This document shows, one piece after another, positions 8,059 through 16,068 of a DNA stretch of 64,000 nt (its first letter is position 1; each line of letters starts with the position of its first letter). The stretch spans positions 124,001 to 188,000 of the forward strand of contig JAJDWB010000010.1 of the NCBI GenBank assembly GCA_022825855.1, written 5' to 3'. The notes under the pieces were generated by a model. It did not search any database and was not told where the DNA came from. It saw only the letters and a list, made by a program, of their open reading frames with translations. A program made the position numbers and the translations under genes. Source of the DNA: Dehalococcoidia bacterium (GTDB lineage Bacteria; Chloroflexota; Dehalococcoidia; Bin125).

Positions 8059-8586
8059 ATGAACGTCCAGGAACTCTTGATCCACTTCATGCAGACGCTG
8101 CACGACGGCTACATCGCCGCGCTGGACGATCTGACCGACGAGCAGCTCAACTGGCGTTACAACGACGAGGCGGTCTCGCCCGGATTCCACGCCTGGCACT
8201 ACATCCGCACCAAGGACAACATCGTCAATTTCGTCTGCCAGGACCGCAAGCCGCCCGTCTGGCTGCGGCAGGGCCTCAACGAGTCCTGGAACTTCCCCAA
8301 GGTCGCCCAGGGCACCGACATGGCCCGCGACGAAGCCCAGGAGCTGCTGATTCCCTCCGTGACCCAGCTCGTCGCCTACTTCAACGACGTCCACGACGAC
8401 GTGCTCGCCTATCTCAACGCCTCCACCGACGCCGATCTCGCCGAGACGGTCCGCGTCGTCCAGTTCGGACACCAGGCCAAGTCGCAGCAGATCATGCAGA
8501 CCTGCATCGCCCACGGCAACGGACACCTCGGTCAGATCCTCAACACGCGCACGGTCATGGGCTTTCCCGCCCGGATCGACTTCTAA
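8059..8586 (+). CDS. DinB-like metal-binding protein
   Basis: 175 residues from the ATG at 8059, preceded by a strong GGGGAGG; the longer open frame reaches back into the LLM gene and is not used. Features fit the DinB/YfiT four-helix bundle: an early His in GFHAWHYIR and a late HGNGHLGQI pair give the usual His triad for a divalent metal. Such proteins in actinobacteria and Chloroflexi include mycothiol- or bacillithiol-dependent transferases and many unknowns. The neighbouring LLM and MBL genes suggest a role in substrate breakdown or detoxification (inference). Confidence 0.75.
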   Translation: MNVQELLIHFMQTLHDGYIAALDDLTDEQLNWRYNDEAVSPGFHAWHYIRTKDNIVNFVCQDRKPPVWLRQGLNESWNFPKVAQGTDMARDEAQELLIPSVTQLVAYFNDVHDDVLAYLNASTDADLAETVRVVQFGHQAKSQQIMQTCIAHGNGHLGQILNTRTVMGFPARIDF

Positions 8587-8622
8587 CCGCATCCAGTCCG
8601 CACAACCCTCCGGAGCATCCGC

Positions 8623-9627
8623 ATGAAGATCAGTGACAACGTCCGCATGGTCCCGGTCCCCGAGGACCAGCCGATGCGCCCCACCTCGACCAACATCTAC
8701 ATCATCGGACAGCGCGGCGGCCAGACCCTTACCATCGACTCCGGCGAGGCGATCGACAAGTTCCGCTGGATGCTGCGCGGCTACCTCGCCGCCATCGACC
8801 ATTCTGAGATCGGCGTCGCGGCAATCACGCATCACCACTTCGACCACTCGGGCAACCTCAAGCACGTGCGCGAGCACTTGAAGGCGGAAATTGCGGTACC
8901 CGAGAACGGCCTCAAGCTGCTCAAACGTCAACTCCCCAATGACAACGAGGGCGTCAAGACCTACGCCGACGGCGACATCATCGACCTCGACGGCGGCGTC
9001 CGGGTCCAGGTCATGACCAGCCCCGGACACTCCGTCGATTCGCTCTGCTACTACATCGAGGAGGAGGGCATCCTCTTCACCGGCGACACCATCCTCGGCA
9101 ACACGACATCGGTTGTCGGCGATGTCAACTCCTACATGGCCTCGCTCCGCCGCCTGCTGGAGCTGCCCAACGTCAAGGTCCTCTGCCCCGGCCACGGACC
9201 CCTGATCCGCGACACCGACGACGCCAAGGCCCGAGACCGCCTTGAGATGTACGTCGCCCACCGACAGATGCGCGAGGACCAGATCCTCGAACAACTGCAG
9301 GACGGCGAGCCGAAGTCGTCCTGGCAGATCATGGAGAACATCTACGGCGACAGCATCGACAGACGCCTGCGCCGCGCCGCCGACGGCAATGTCCAGGCGC
9401 ATCTCAAGAGCCTGCAGAAGTCGGGGATCGTCAAGGCTTCTCGCGGCCAGAAGAAAAGGCCCAATCCGGCGACGGTCGCCAGGGACAAGGCCAAGGACAA
9501 AGCCAACCGCAAGATCATCCAGCAGGGCAAACGCCTCGACAAGGCCCAGCGAGCCAAGATCCTCGCCCAGCAGGAAAACCCGCCCAGCGACGTCTGGAAG
9601 AAACCGCCTACCTACCAACTGCGTTAA
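8623..9627 (+). CDS. metallo-beta-lactamase-fold hydrolase with winged-helix tail
   Basis: 334 residues. The zinc motif ITHHHFDHSGN (HXHXDH), then SPGHS, FTGDTILG and CPGHGPLI, supply the two-metal site. After about residue 210 comes a helical, LACTB2-like C-terminal domain (QILEQLQDGEPKSSWQIM), then a Lys/Arg-rich tail of about 60 residues, unusual for the family and possibly nucleic-acid binding. The substrate is unknown; thioester or RNA hydrolysis are family options. It lies between the DinB-like and LLM genes in the same direction with short gaps. Confidence 0.85.
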   Translation: MKISDNVRMVPVPEDQPMRPTSTNIYIIGQRGGQTLTIDSGEAIDKFRWMLRGYLAAIDHSEIGVAAITHHHFDHSGNLKHVREHLKAEIAVPENGLKLLKRQLPNDNEGVKTYADGDIIDLDGGVRVQVMTSPGHSVDSLCYYIEEEGILFTGDTILGNTTSVVGDVNSYMASLRRLLELPNVKVLCPGHGPLIRDTDDAKARDRLEMYVAHRQMREDQILEQLQDGEPKSSWQIMENIYGDSIDRRLRRAADGNVQAHLKSLQKSGIVKASRGQKKRPNPATVARDKAKDKANRKIIQQGKRLDKAQRAKILAQQENPPSDVWKKPPTYQLR

Positions 9628-9645
9628 CCCGCAAAGGAGCCAATC

Positions 9646-10734
9646 ATGCACTACGGAATCGGAATCCCCAGTTGGATCAACGCCTGGCAGGAGGTCCAGC
9701 GCGCCGAAGCCGCCGGATTCACCCACGCCTGGTTCTACGACTCGCAGCTGATCTATTCGGACGTCTACGCCGCCATGGCGCTGGCCGCCCATCACACGTC
9801 CACGATCAAGCTGGGCACGCTGGTCGCGATCCCCTCCAATCGGATCGCCCCGGTGACCGCCTCCGCCGTCGCCTCCCTCAACAAGCTCGCGCCCGGACGC
9901 ATCATCCTCGGCATCGGCACCGGCTACACCGGACGCAACACCATGGGTCTGCCCGCCTACCCGATCAAGCGCTACCGCGAGTACGCCCAGCAGGTGCGCG
10001 GACTGCTCAACGGCGAAGACGTCCTCTACACCGACGACGTCACCGGCCAGGAACGCTGGATCCGGCTGATCCACGGCCGGCACTCCGAGTTCCTCAACCT
10101 CGACGACTTCATCCCCATATATGTCGCCGCCAACGGCCCCCGCGCCATGGAGGTCGTCGGACAGGTGGGCGACGGCTGGGTCACGACCGGCATGGGACTC
10201 AACGCCCAGCAGGGCTTCCCCGTCATCGCGGCGGCGGCCGAAGCGGCGGGACGGCCGGCCGAGAAGCCGTACACGGTCGGCCTGACCACCGGGCTCGTCC
10301 TGCAGGACGGCGAGGGATTCGATTCCGAGCGCGTCATGCGCATCCTCGGTCCCGGCATGGTGCCCGGCGTCCACGCGATGTGGGAGGCGGCCTACGGTCC
10401 CGGCGCCAACCTCGGCATGGACAACCCCGACCTCGCCGGCGAGTACCACAACTACATCCGCGAGTACTCGGCAGCCAGAGGTACGCCCGACGACCGGCTC
10501 TACCTCGACGTCCACGAGGGTCACATGGTCTATCTCAAGCCGGGCGAGGAGCGCTTCATCTTCCCCCAGGTGCTGGAACGCAGCCTGGTCGGTTCGGGAC
10601 CTGAGATCATCGAGAAGCTCGAACACTTCGAGTCGATCGGCGTCGACAACGTCGCCCTGACCGCCAACGATCCCGACGGCGCCCGCGAAATCATCGACGA
10701 CTTCGCCCGCGAGGTCATCCACAAGCGCGGCTAG
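9646..10734 (+). CDS. LLM-class flavin/F420-dependent oxidoreductase (paralogue A)
   Basis: 362 residues; AAGGAGCC precedes the start. Characteristic segments: HAWFYDSQLIYSD, STIKLGTLVAIPSNRIAPVT, LGIGTGYTGRNTMGLPAYP and IPIYVAANGPRAMEVVG. It is a close paralogue of the gene at 11200 (same length, matching segments throughout), so the pair arose by duplication. Expected chemistry is reduced-flavin or F420-dependent oxygenation or hydride transfer on an organic substrate. Followed by an untranslated 465-bp gap. Confidence 0.88.
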   Translation: MHYGIGIPSWINAWQEVQRAEAAGFTHAWFYDSQLIYSDVYAAMALAAHHTSTIKLGTLVAIPSNRIAPVTASAVASLNKLAPGRIILGIGTGYTGRNTMGLPAYPIKRYREYAQQVRGLLNGEDVLYTDDVTGQERWIRLIHGRHSEFLNLDDFIPIYVAANGPRAMEVVGQVGDGWVTTGMGLNAQQGFPVIAAAAEAAGRPAEKPYTVGLTTGLVLQDGEGFDSERVMRILGPGMVPGVHAMWEAAYGPGANLGMDNPDLAGEYHNYIREYSAARGTPDDRLYLDVHEGHMVYLKPGEERFIFPQVLERSLVGSGPEIIEKLEHFESIGVDNVALTANDPDGAREIIDDFAREVIHKRG

Positions 10735-10760
10735 CAGCCCGTCCCGATCGACGTTCCGGT

Positions 10761-10794
10761 CCCCTCTCCCCGAGGGAGAGGGTTAGGGTGAGGG
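10761..10794 (+). repeat. palindromic dispersed repeat, copy 1
   Basis: Core CCCTCTCCC, CGA loop and GGGAGAGGG, then TTAGGGTGAGGG. The 9-bp stem would fold strongly in RNA. Copies 2 and 3 are at 12321 and 14106. Confidence 0.85.
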
Positions 10795-10821
10795 CCCTGC
10801 GGCACCCCCTTGACGCAGGCC

Positions 10822-10857
10822 TTGACAACCAGCCACCGAACACCGTACATTTGTACG
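10822..10857 (+). promoter_or_regulatory. sigma-70 promoter with palindromic operator over its -10
   Basis: TTGACA (10822-10827), an 18-nt spacer and TACATT (10846-10851). The perfect palindrome CGTACA-TT-TGTACG (10844-10857) covers the -10, a classical repressor position. The spacing of the arms recalls SOS-type boxes, but the sequence is not a known LexA box. The nearest downstream start is 343 nt away. Confidence 0.5.
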
Positions 10858-11199
10858 CTTACCGGCTAGTCAGAAAGCAATCCTCGCCGTGCCCTCCGCC
10901 GCCTCGGTCCCGTTTCTCTCTCCCCGTCTCCAATCCGCCGGAGGCGAACGGAATCGAACAAAACCGAACGCTGCGACCGTCATTTCCGCTGATCTGGGCT
11001 GTCCCAGACGGTCCGAAACCAACACCAAATTGTGCAAAATTGATTCCCCCGATCGCACGATTCCCCGCAAAACACTGGACTTCCGCCTGTTTCGCCGCCC
11101 GCAGAAAAAACTCCGCCCGATCACCAAACGCCGACGCCCGGGCGCCGAAATTCTCCACCCGCCGAACAACTAGCCTGATCCGACCTGAGGAGGCGTGTC

Positions 11200-12288
11200 A
11201 TGGACTACGGATTGGTCGTTCCCACCTACGTCGACATGTGGAAGGAAGTCGTGCGCGCCGAGCAGGCGGGCTTCACCCACGCCTGGTTCCCCGACTCCCA
11301 GTTGATCTGGTCCGACTGCTACGCCGCGATGGCCCTCGCCGCCGAGCGCACCTCCACGATCAAGCTCGGCACGCACGTCTCGATTCCCTCCAACCGGATC
11401 GCGCCGGTCACCGCCTCGGCCATCGCCACCATCAACAAGCTCGCGCCGGGACGCACGATCCTCGCCCTGGGTACCGGCTACACCGGCCGCAACACGATGG
11501 GCCTGCCCGGCTATCCCGTGAAGAAGTTCCGCGAGTACGCGCAACAGGTCCGCGACCTGCTCGACGGCAATGACGTCCTGCACACCGACGACGTGACCGG
11601 ACGCGAGACTTGGATCCGGCTGATCCATCCGGACCATCCCGACTTCTACAACATCAAGGATCACATTCCGATCTATCTGGCCGCCAACGGCCCGAGAGCG
11701 ACGGCGGTGGTCGGCGAGATCGGCGACGGATTCGTCACCGCCGGGACCGGGCCCTGGCTCGATTCCGCCTTCCCGATCATCGAAAACGCGGCGCGTGCGG
11801 CGGGTCGCTCGACCGAGAAGCCCTACACCGTCGGGCTGGTCGGTGCGTGCGTGCTGGAGGACGGCGAGGACATCATGTCCGAGCGCGTGATCCATCGGAC
11901 CGGCGCCGTGGCCGCCGTCTACAACCACACACTGTGGGAATCCGAGTACGGCGGCTGGGGCGGCAATCTCAAGGGCCTCGACCCCGACGGCGCGGCTCAG
12001 TACCACCAGTACATCACCGCCTACGCCGAGCAGCGCGGGCATCCCACCGACCGGCTCTACCTCGACGTGCACGAGGGCCACTACAGCTACCTCAAGGAGG
12101 GCGAAGCCGAGTTCATCACCCGCGACCGGCTGGAAGACATGATGATCGGCACTCCGGACCAGATCATCGAGAAGGCGGAACAGGCAGCAGCCAGAGGCGT
12201 CGACCACCTCGCCACGCACGCGCTCGATCCGGCCGCGGCGAACGACCTGATCGACGAGTTGGCCCCGATCATCGCGAGAAGCACATGA
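11200..12288 (+). CDS. LLM-class flavin/F420-dependent oxidoreductase (paralogue B)
   Basis: 362 residues, ATG 6 nt after GAGGAGG. Closely related to the 9646 gene: DSQLIWSD, STIKLGTHVSIPSNRIAPVT, LGTGYTGRNTMGLPGYP, IYLAANGPRATAVVG. It differs mainly around residues 185-260, where substrate contacts usually lie. It has its own likely promoter (TAGCCT at 11172). The gene is followed by repeat copy 2 and a hydrolase in the same direction, suggesting one catabolic unit. Confidence 0.88.
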   Translation: MDYGLVVPTYVDMWKEVVRAEQAGFTHAWFPDSQLIWSDCYAAMALAAERTSTIKLGTHVSIPSNRIAPVTASAIATINKLAPGRTILALGTGYTGRNTMGLPGYPVKKFREYAQQVRDLLDGNDVLHTDDVTGRETWIRLIHPDHPDFYNIKDHIPIYLAANGPRATAVVGEIGDGFVTAGTGPWLDSAFPIIENAARAAGRSTEKPYTVGLVGACVLEDGEDIMSERVIHRTGAVAAVYNHTLWESEYGGWGGNLKGLDPDGAAQYHQYITAYAEQRGHPTDRLYLDVHEGHYSYLKEGEAEFITRDRLEDMMIGTPDQIIEKAEQAAARGVDHLATHALDPAAANDLIDELAPIIARST

Positions 12289-12320
12289 CATCCTCCTCTG
12301 CGAGAGGTTCGTCTTGGGTT

Positions 12321-12353
12321 CCCTCTCCCTCTGGGAGAGGGTTGGGGTGAGGG
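12321..12353 (+). repeat. palindromic dispersed repeat, copy 2
   Basis: Same repeat as at 10761 with loop CTCT and TTGGGGTGAGGG tail, located between the LLM gene and the hydrolase start at 12365. Confidence 0.85.
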
Positions 12354-12364
12354 TGCCGCCCACA

Positions 12365-13009
12365 ATGGACACACCGCTGACCTGGAATCTGCCCGCGTCG
12401 CCGCCTGCGCCGACGCTGCTGCTGACCCACGGCGCCGGCGCATCCTCAACCCATCCCAACACCACCCGCCTGGCCGAACTGATCGCCGAGCGCGGTGTGC
12501 GCGTCGCCCGCTTCGACTTCCCCTACATGCGCCGCGCGATGCAGACAGGCAAGCGCCCCTGGCCGCCCGATCCCGAGGATGTCCTCGCCGCCGCCTGGGT
12601 CCAGGTCATCCAGCAGCTCGCCGGACAGGGCGTGCCGCCCAACAAACTCTTCATCGGCGGCCGCAGCATGGGCGGACGCATCGCCAGCTACATCGCCGAC
12701 GCCGTCGAGCCCGCCGGCATGGTCTGCATCAGCTACCCGTTCCACGCCCCCAACAACCCCGCCTCCGCCATCACCATCCACCTGCAGCAACTGGCCATCC
12801 CCACCCTGATCGTCCAGGGCGAGCGCGACGAGTACGGTACCCGCGACGAGGTCGAGGGCTACGAGCTGTCGCCCAACATCAAGCTCTGCTGGATTCCCGA
12901 CGGCAATCACGGCCTGATCCCGCGCAAACGCTCCGGCCACACCGAGGAGGGCAATCGCGAACTGGCAGCGGCAGCCATCGCCGAGTTCGTGCTCGGTCAG
13001 CGAACGTGA
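12365..13009 (+). CDS. alpha/beta hydrolase (KANL3/Tex30-like)
   Basis: 214 residues. LLLTHGAGASS near the N-terminus supplies the oxyanion region, FIGGRSMGGRIAS the nucleophile elbow (Ser in GRSMGG), VQGERDEYG the acid, and PDGNHGL the His. The short length and HGAGA motif fit the KANL3/Tex30 group of small hydrolases, whose substrates are mostly unknown. No clear Shine-Dalgarno sequence precedes the ATG; the stem of repeat copy 2 ends about 20 nt upstream and could affect its translation. Confidence 0.8.
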   Translation: MDTPLTWNLPASPPAPTLLLTHGAGASSTHPNTTRLAELIAERGVRVARFDFPYMRRAMQTGKRPWPPDPEDVLAAAWVQVIQQLAGQGVPPNKLFIGGRSMGGRIASYIADAVEPAGMVCISYPFHAPNNPASAITIHLQQLAIPTLIVQGERDEYGTRDEVEGYELSPNIKLCWIPDGNHGLIPRKRSGHTEEGNRELAAAAIAEFVLGQRT

Positions 13010-13048
13010 ATGGGACGCTGCCGACGTGTCGACCCGGAACTCGCGAGA

Positions 13049-14008
13049 TCAGCCGAGCACTTCAGGATTGACGATCGCCTCAGGGCGATTGCCGTTGATG
13101 ACGTTGACGACATTCCGCGTCGCCAGCGCGCGCATCGCGTAGCGCGTCTCCTCGGTCGCCGTGCCGATGTGCGGGAACGTAATCACGTTGGGCAGCTTGA
13201 CAATCGGCTCGTCGGGATCAGGCGGCTCGTCCTCGAGCACGTCCAGCCCCGCCCCGGCAATCCGGTTGGCGACCAGCGCATCGTGCAGCGCCCGCTGGTC
13301 GACCGCCGGCCCGCGCGAGGTGTTGATCAGGTAAGCGGTAGGCTTCATCAACGCGATCTCGCGCGCGCCGATCATGTGCCGCGAGGACTCGTTCAGGTCG
13401 GTATGCACGCTGACGAAGTCGGACTCGGCCAGCAACTCGTCCAGCGTGCGCTTCTCGGCCGGCGGCGCGTCCGCCGGAGCCTCGTCGAAGATGTCGTACC
13501 ACAGCACCTGCATCCCGGCAAACACCGCCCGCCGGGCGACCTCGCGCCCAATCCGTCCAAACCCCACGATCCCGATCGTCTTGCCCAACGGATCGTTGGC
13601 CAGCGCAGGATAGGGCTCGCGACGACCCCAGCCGCCCGAGCGGTTGTAGGCCTCGAACTCCATCAGGTGCCGCGAGAGCATCAACAGAAACGCCATCGTC
13701 AAGTCGGCCACGGCCGCGCTGAGCACGCCCGGCGTGTTGCACAGGGCAATCCCGTTGCCGGTCAGAAAGGGCACGTCGAACGCGTCAAAGCCGACCGAGG
13801 TCGTGGCCACCACCTTCAGGTTGGGCGCAAGATCGACAACCTGCTGATCAATCTTGACCAGGGGATTGAGCAGCACGCCGTCGGCGTCCTTGACCGCCTC
13901 GATGAACGCGCCGCGGTCGCGCCCGTCAACGACGCGGACATCGCCGGCCTCGGCGAGCATGTCGTGGAGTTCGTCTTCAATCGGCACGGCCTGGACAATG
14001 GTCGGCAT
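13049..14008 (-). CDS. D-2-hydroxyacid dehydrogenase (NAD-binding)
   Basis: 319 residues. NAD fold motif VGFGRIGREVARRA; catalytic Arg in INTSRGPAVD, Glu in LDVLEDEPP, and His in TFPHIGTATEE. The family interconverts 2-oxoacids and D-2-hydroxyacids (glyoxylate/hydroxypyruvate, phosphoglycerate). GGAG precedes the ATG. It is the last gene of a minus-strand run with an amidohydrolase, an HpcH/HpaI aldolase and a second 2-hydroxyacid dehydrogenase, so it may reduce an oxoacid released by the aldolase (inference). Confidence 0.9.
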   Translation of the reverse strand: MPTIVQAVPIEDELHDMLAEAGDVRVVDGRDRGAFIEAVKDADGVLLNPLVKIDQQVVDLAPNLKVVATTSVGFDAFDVPFLTGNGIALCNTPGVLSAAVADLTMAFLLMLSRHLMEFEAYNRSGGWGRREPYPALANDPLGKTIGIVGFGRIGREVARRAVFAGMQVLWYDIFDEAPADAPPAEKRTLDELLAESDFVSVHTDLNESSRHMIGAREIALMKPTAYLINTSRGPAVDQRALHDALVANRIAGAGLDVLEDEPPDPDEPIVKLPNVITFPHIGTATEETRYAMRALATRNVVNVINGNRPEAIVNPEVLG

Positions 14009-14105
14009 GGTTGGATCTCTCCTATGCGGCTTCGCTGGACGAATAGTAAGGCAGCCGCAGCCCTCGCATTAGCCCGCCCCCAGGGGGAGTGCACAGATCA
14101 GACAC

Positions 14106-14139
14106 CCCCTCTCCCCGAGGGAGAGGGTTGGGGTGAGGG
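14106..14139 (+). repeat. palindromic dispersed repeat, copy 3
   Basis: Identical to copy 1 except TTGGGG for TTAGGG. It lies in the 147-bp gap between the amidohydrolase end and the dehydrogenase start, so here it is inside a minus-strand operon. Confidence 0.85.
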
Positions 14140-14155
14140 CCGCTCACGGTCTGGT

Positions 14156-15175
14156 CTAGTGCGCTTCCAGCCGGTAGACCCGCAGCGCCGTGTCGTGGAA
14201 CATCTGGTCCTTCTCGTCCTGCGGGTAGTCGGCGACGAGCTTGAAGAACTGGTTGTACATGTTCGTGTAGCTGCAGCACACCTTGTCGACCGGAAAGTTG
14301 CTCTCGAACATGCAGCGCTCGGGGCCGAACGACTGGATCATGTGCTCGTACCAGCGGCGGTTGACCTCGAGCAGTTCGTCCGACGACGGCGCACGCTCCA
14401 TCTGCTCCCAGCCGAAGCCGTTGATCACCATCTGGATGCCGCCGACCTTGGCGACCACGTTCTCGCAGGTGGCCAGCTCGGTGATCCAGTCCCGCCAGCT
14501 CGGGAAGTACTCGTCGTGCTTGCCCGCGTACGGACCCGCGCCCAGCGGACCGCCGAGATGGTTGAGGATGATCGTGGTCTCGGGAAACGCGCGCGCCAGG
14601 TCGGTCAGCTCGGGAATCTGCGGGTGGTAGAGCCACCCCTCGAAGCTCAGTCCGCGCTTGCCCAGCTCGGCGAAACCCTCGCGGTAGGTCTCGTTCAGAT
14701 AGATGTGTGGAATCTTGACGATCCGCGAGTTAGGCACGTCCGGCGACGCGTCCCAGCTCGCGTGATGGCGAATGCCGCGGAAGCGGTCGCTGGTCTCCAT
14801 GTGCGCGTCCAGCACCTCGCCGACAGCCGCGCCCAGCAGCAGATCGGCGTGGCTGACGATGCCCGCGCAGGCCCGCATCTCGCCGTACAGTCCGCTCGCG
14901 CTCTGGGCCGAAACGCCGGCGACGTACTCGGTCTCGCCGACCGGCGCCATCGCGGTCGAGGCGTCCGCGTTGTACATCGCGCCGCACTCGATGAACACCG
15001 TCTGGCGGACGTTCAGGTCCTTTGTGTCCTCCAGCAGTTCATCAAGGAAGTAGCGCAGACGCGGACCGTCGGGGCGCGCGTCCCACAGGTGATGGTGCGG
15101 GTCAATGATCTTCTGGTCCGGATCGACAGCCGGTTCCTGGGTCGTCGCGAGCCAGTCGAAGTTGTTGGTGACCAT
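14156..15175 (-). CDS. amidohydrolase-family metal-dependent hydrolase/decarboxylase
   Basis: 339 residues of the amidohydrolase 2 (PF04909-like) type. IIDPHHHLWDARP carries the paired metal-binding His, a mid-protein GIRHHASWD and TTIILNHLGGPLG supply further His, and the C-terminal RCMFESNFPVDK holds the expected terminal motif. Family members hydrolyse lactones or decarboxylate ring acids such as 2-pyrone-dicarboxylate. AGGAAG precedes the start, 12 nt after the aldolase stop, so the two are co-transcribed. Confidence 0.85.
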   Translation of the reverse strand: MVTNNFDWLATTQEPAVDPDQKIIDPHHHLWDARPDGPRLRYFLDELLEDTKDLNVRQTVFIECGAMYNADASTAMAPVGETEYVAGVSAQSASGLYGEMRACAGIVSHADLLLGAAVGEVLDAHMETSDRFRGIRHHASWDASPDVPNSRIVKIPHIYLNETYREGFAELGKRGLSFEGWLYHPQIPELTDLARAFPETTIILNHLGGPLGAGPYAGKHDEYFPSWRDWITELATCENVVAKVGGIQMVINGFGWEQMERAPSSDELLEVNRRWYEHMIQSFGPERCMFESNFPVDKVCCSYTNMYNQFFKLVADYPQDEKDQMFHDTALRVYRLEAH

Positions 15176-15187
15176 GACCGTGTCTTC

Positions 15188-15985
15188 CTAGGAATCCATG
15201 AGTTCACGCAGGCCGCGGCCGAGTTCGGTGTAGCCCTGATTGAGCAGGAAGCGATCCCAGCCGATGCAAAAGTGCTTGACTCCCAGGTCAAGGTAACGCT
15301 GGGCCTGCTCGACCGCGCCGATCTCGATCCTCGGATGCACGCCGTACTCGAGCGACTTGGCGATCACCCGCTCCTCGGCCGCACGTATCTCTTCGGCGTC
15401 GGGTCGCTCGTCGAAGGAGAAGCCGTAGTCGCTGGGTCCCCACTGGGTCATGTCGACGCCGAGTTCGGCCGAGCGTTCGAGGATCGCGTCGATGTCGTCG
15501 AGCGCGACCCGCTTCTCGAGCATGATCGCGGTGACGATGTCGTACAGGTCGTCACCGTAGCTGTCGGCGTAGCCGGCCAGCGCCGGGCGCCGGGTCTTGA
15601 CCCCCATGTGTCCGCCGATGCCCAGCGTCTTCGGCTTGTCGGGACGGATCGCCTGCAGCGCCAGGTCGACATCCTCGGGCGTGCGGATATCGGTGTAGAG
15701 CACGGCCTTGAATCCCGCGCCCAGCGCGGCCTGGGCCCAGAAGGTCTGGTCGGCCTGGTCGAGCTTGATCATCAACGGCAGATTGCCGCACTGCGCTGCC
15801 CGCGCGAGGTGGTAGAGCGTCTTCATGTCGAAGGTCGAGTACTCGGCCACGTACTCGGCGTAGTCGAACTGCCCCACGTCGCCGATCAGCTCGGCGATGT
15901 CGGGGTCGTTGAAGAGGAAGTGCGTGCCGATCGTCGGCTTGCCTGCGTTCAGCAGGTCGCGCAGGGTGTTGGGAAGCACGGCCAT
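15188..15985 (-). CDS. HpcH/HpaI-family aldolase
   Basis: 265 residues; AGGAGGAG before the ATG. IGTHFLFNDPDIAELIG at the N-terminus, FDYAEYVAEYSTFD, a LPLMIKLDQ segment and MLEKRVALDDIDAIL fit the HpcH/HpaI aldolase/citrate-lyase barrel, which cleaves 4-hydroxy-2-oxoacids to pyruvate or a related oxoacid plus an aldehyde, using a divalent metal. The match is weaker than for classical HpcH, and substrate choice is open. It lies between the dehydrogenase and amidohydrolase genes of one operon. Confidence 0.78.
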   Translation of the reverse strand: MAVLPNTLRDLLNAGKPTIGTHFLFNDPDIAELIGDVGQFDYAEYVAEYSTFDMKTLYHLARAAQCGNLPLMIKLDQADQTFWAQAALGAGFKAVLYTDIRTPEDVDLALQAIRPDKPKTLGIGGHMGVKTRRPALAGYADSYGDDLYDIVTAIMLEKRVALDDIDAILERSAELGVDMTQWGPSDYGFSFDERPDAEEIRAAEERVIAKSLEYGVHPRIEIGAVEQAQRYLDLGVKHFCIGWDRFLLNQGYTELGRGLRELMDS

Positions 15986-16068
15986 AGGTTGGTCTCCTCC
16001 TTGAATCGGGCATTCGTCCGCCGACAGGGTAGACGCGAGTCAGCCGCCGATGCAGGCAGCCGATCGGA

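Larger units (their letters stand above)
10735..11199. other. 465-bp intergenic region with a palindromic repeat, an orphan promoter and no convincing gene
   Basis: Contains a palindromic repeat (10761-10794), a TTGACA promoter with an overlapping operator (10822-10857), and about 300 bp (10860-11160) of lower GC with several A-runs. Open frames in it lack ribosome sites and family resemblance. TAGCCT at 11172-11177 and GAGGAGG at 11188-11194 serve the LLM gene at 11200. The middle could be an untranslated RNA. Confidence 0.6.

Noticed and set aside
8053-10722. 889-codon open frame on the minus strand
   Set aside because: Antisense to three well-supported plus-strand genes; composition is low-complexity Val/Asp/Gly from GC-rich codon mirroring.
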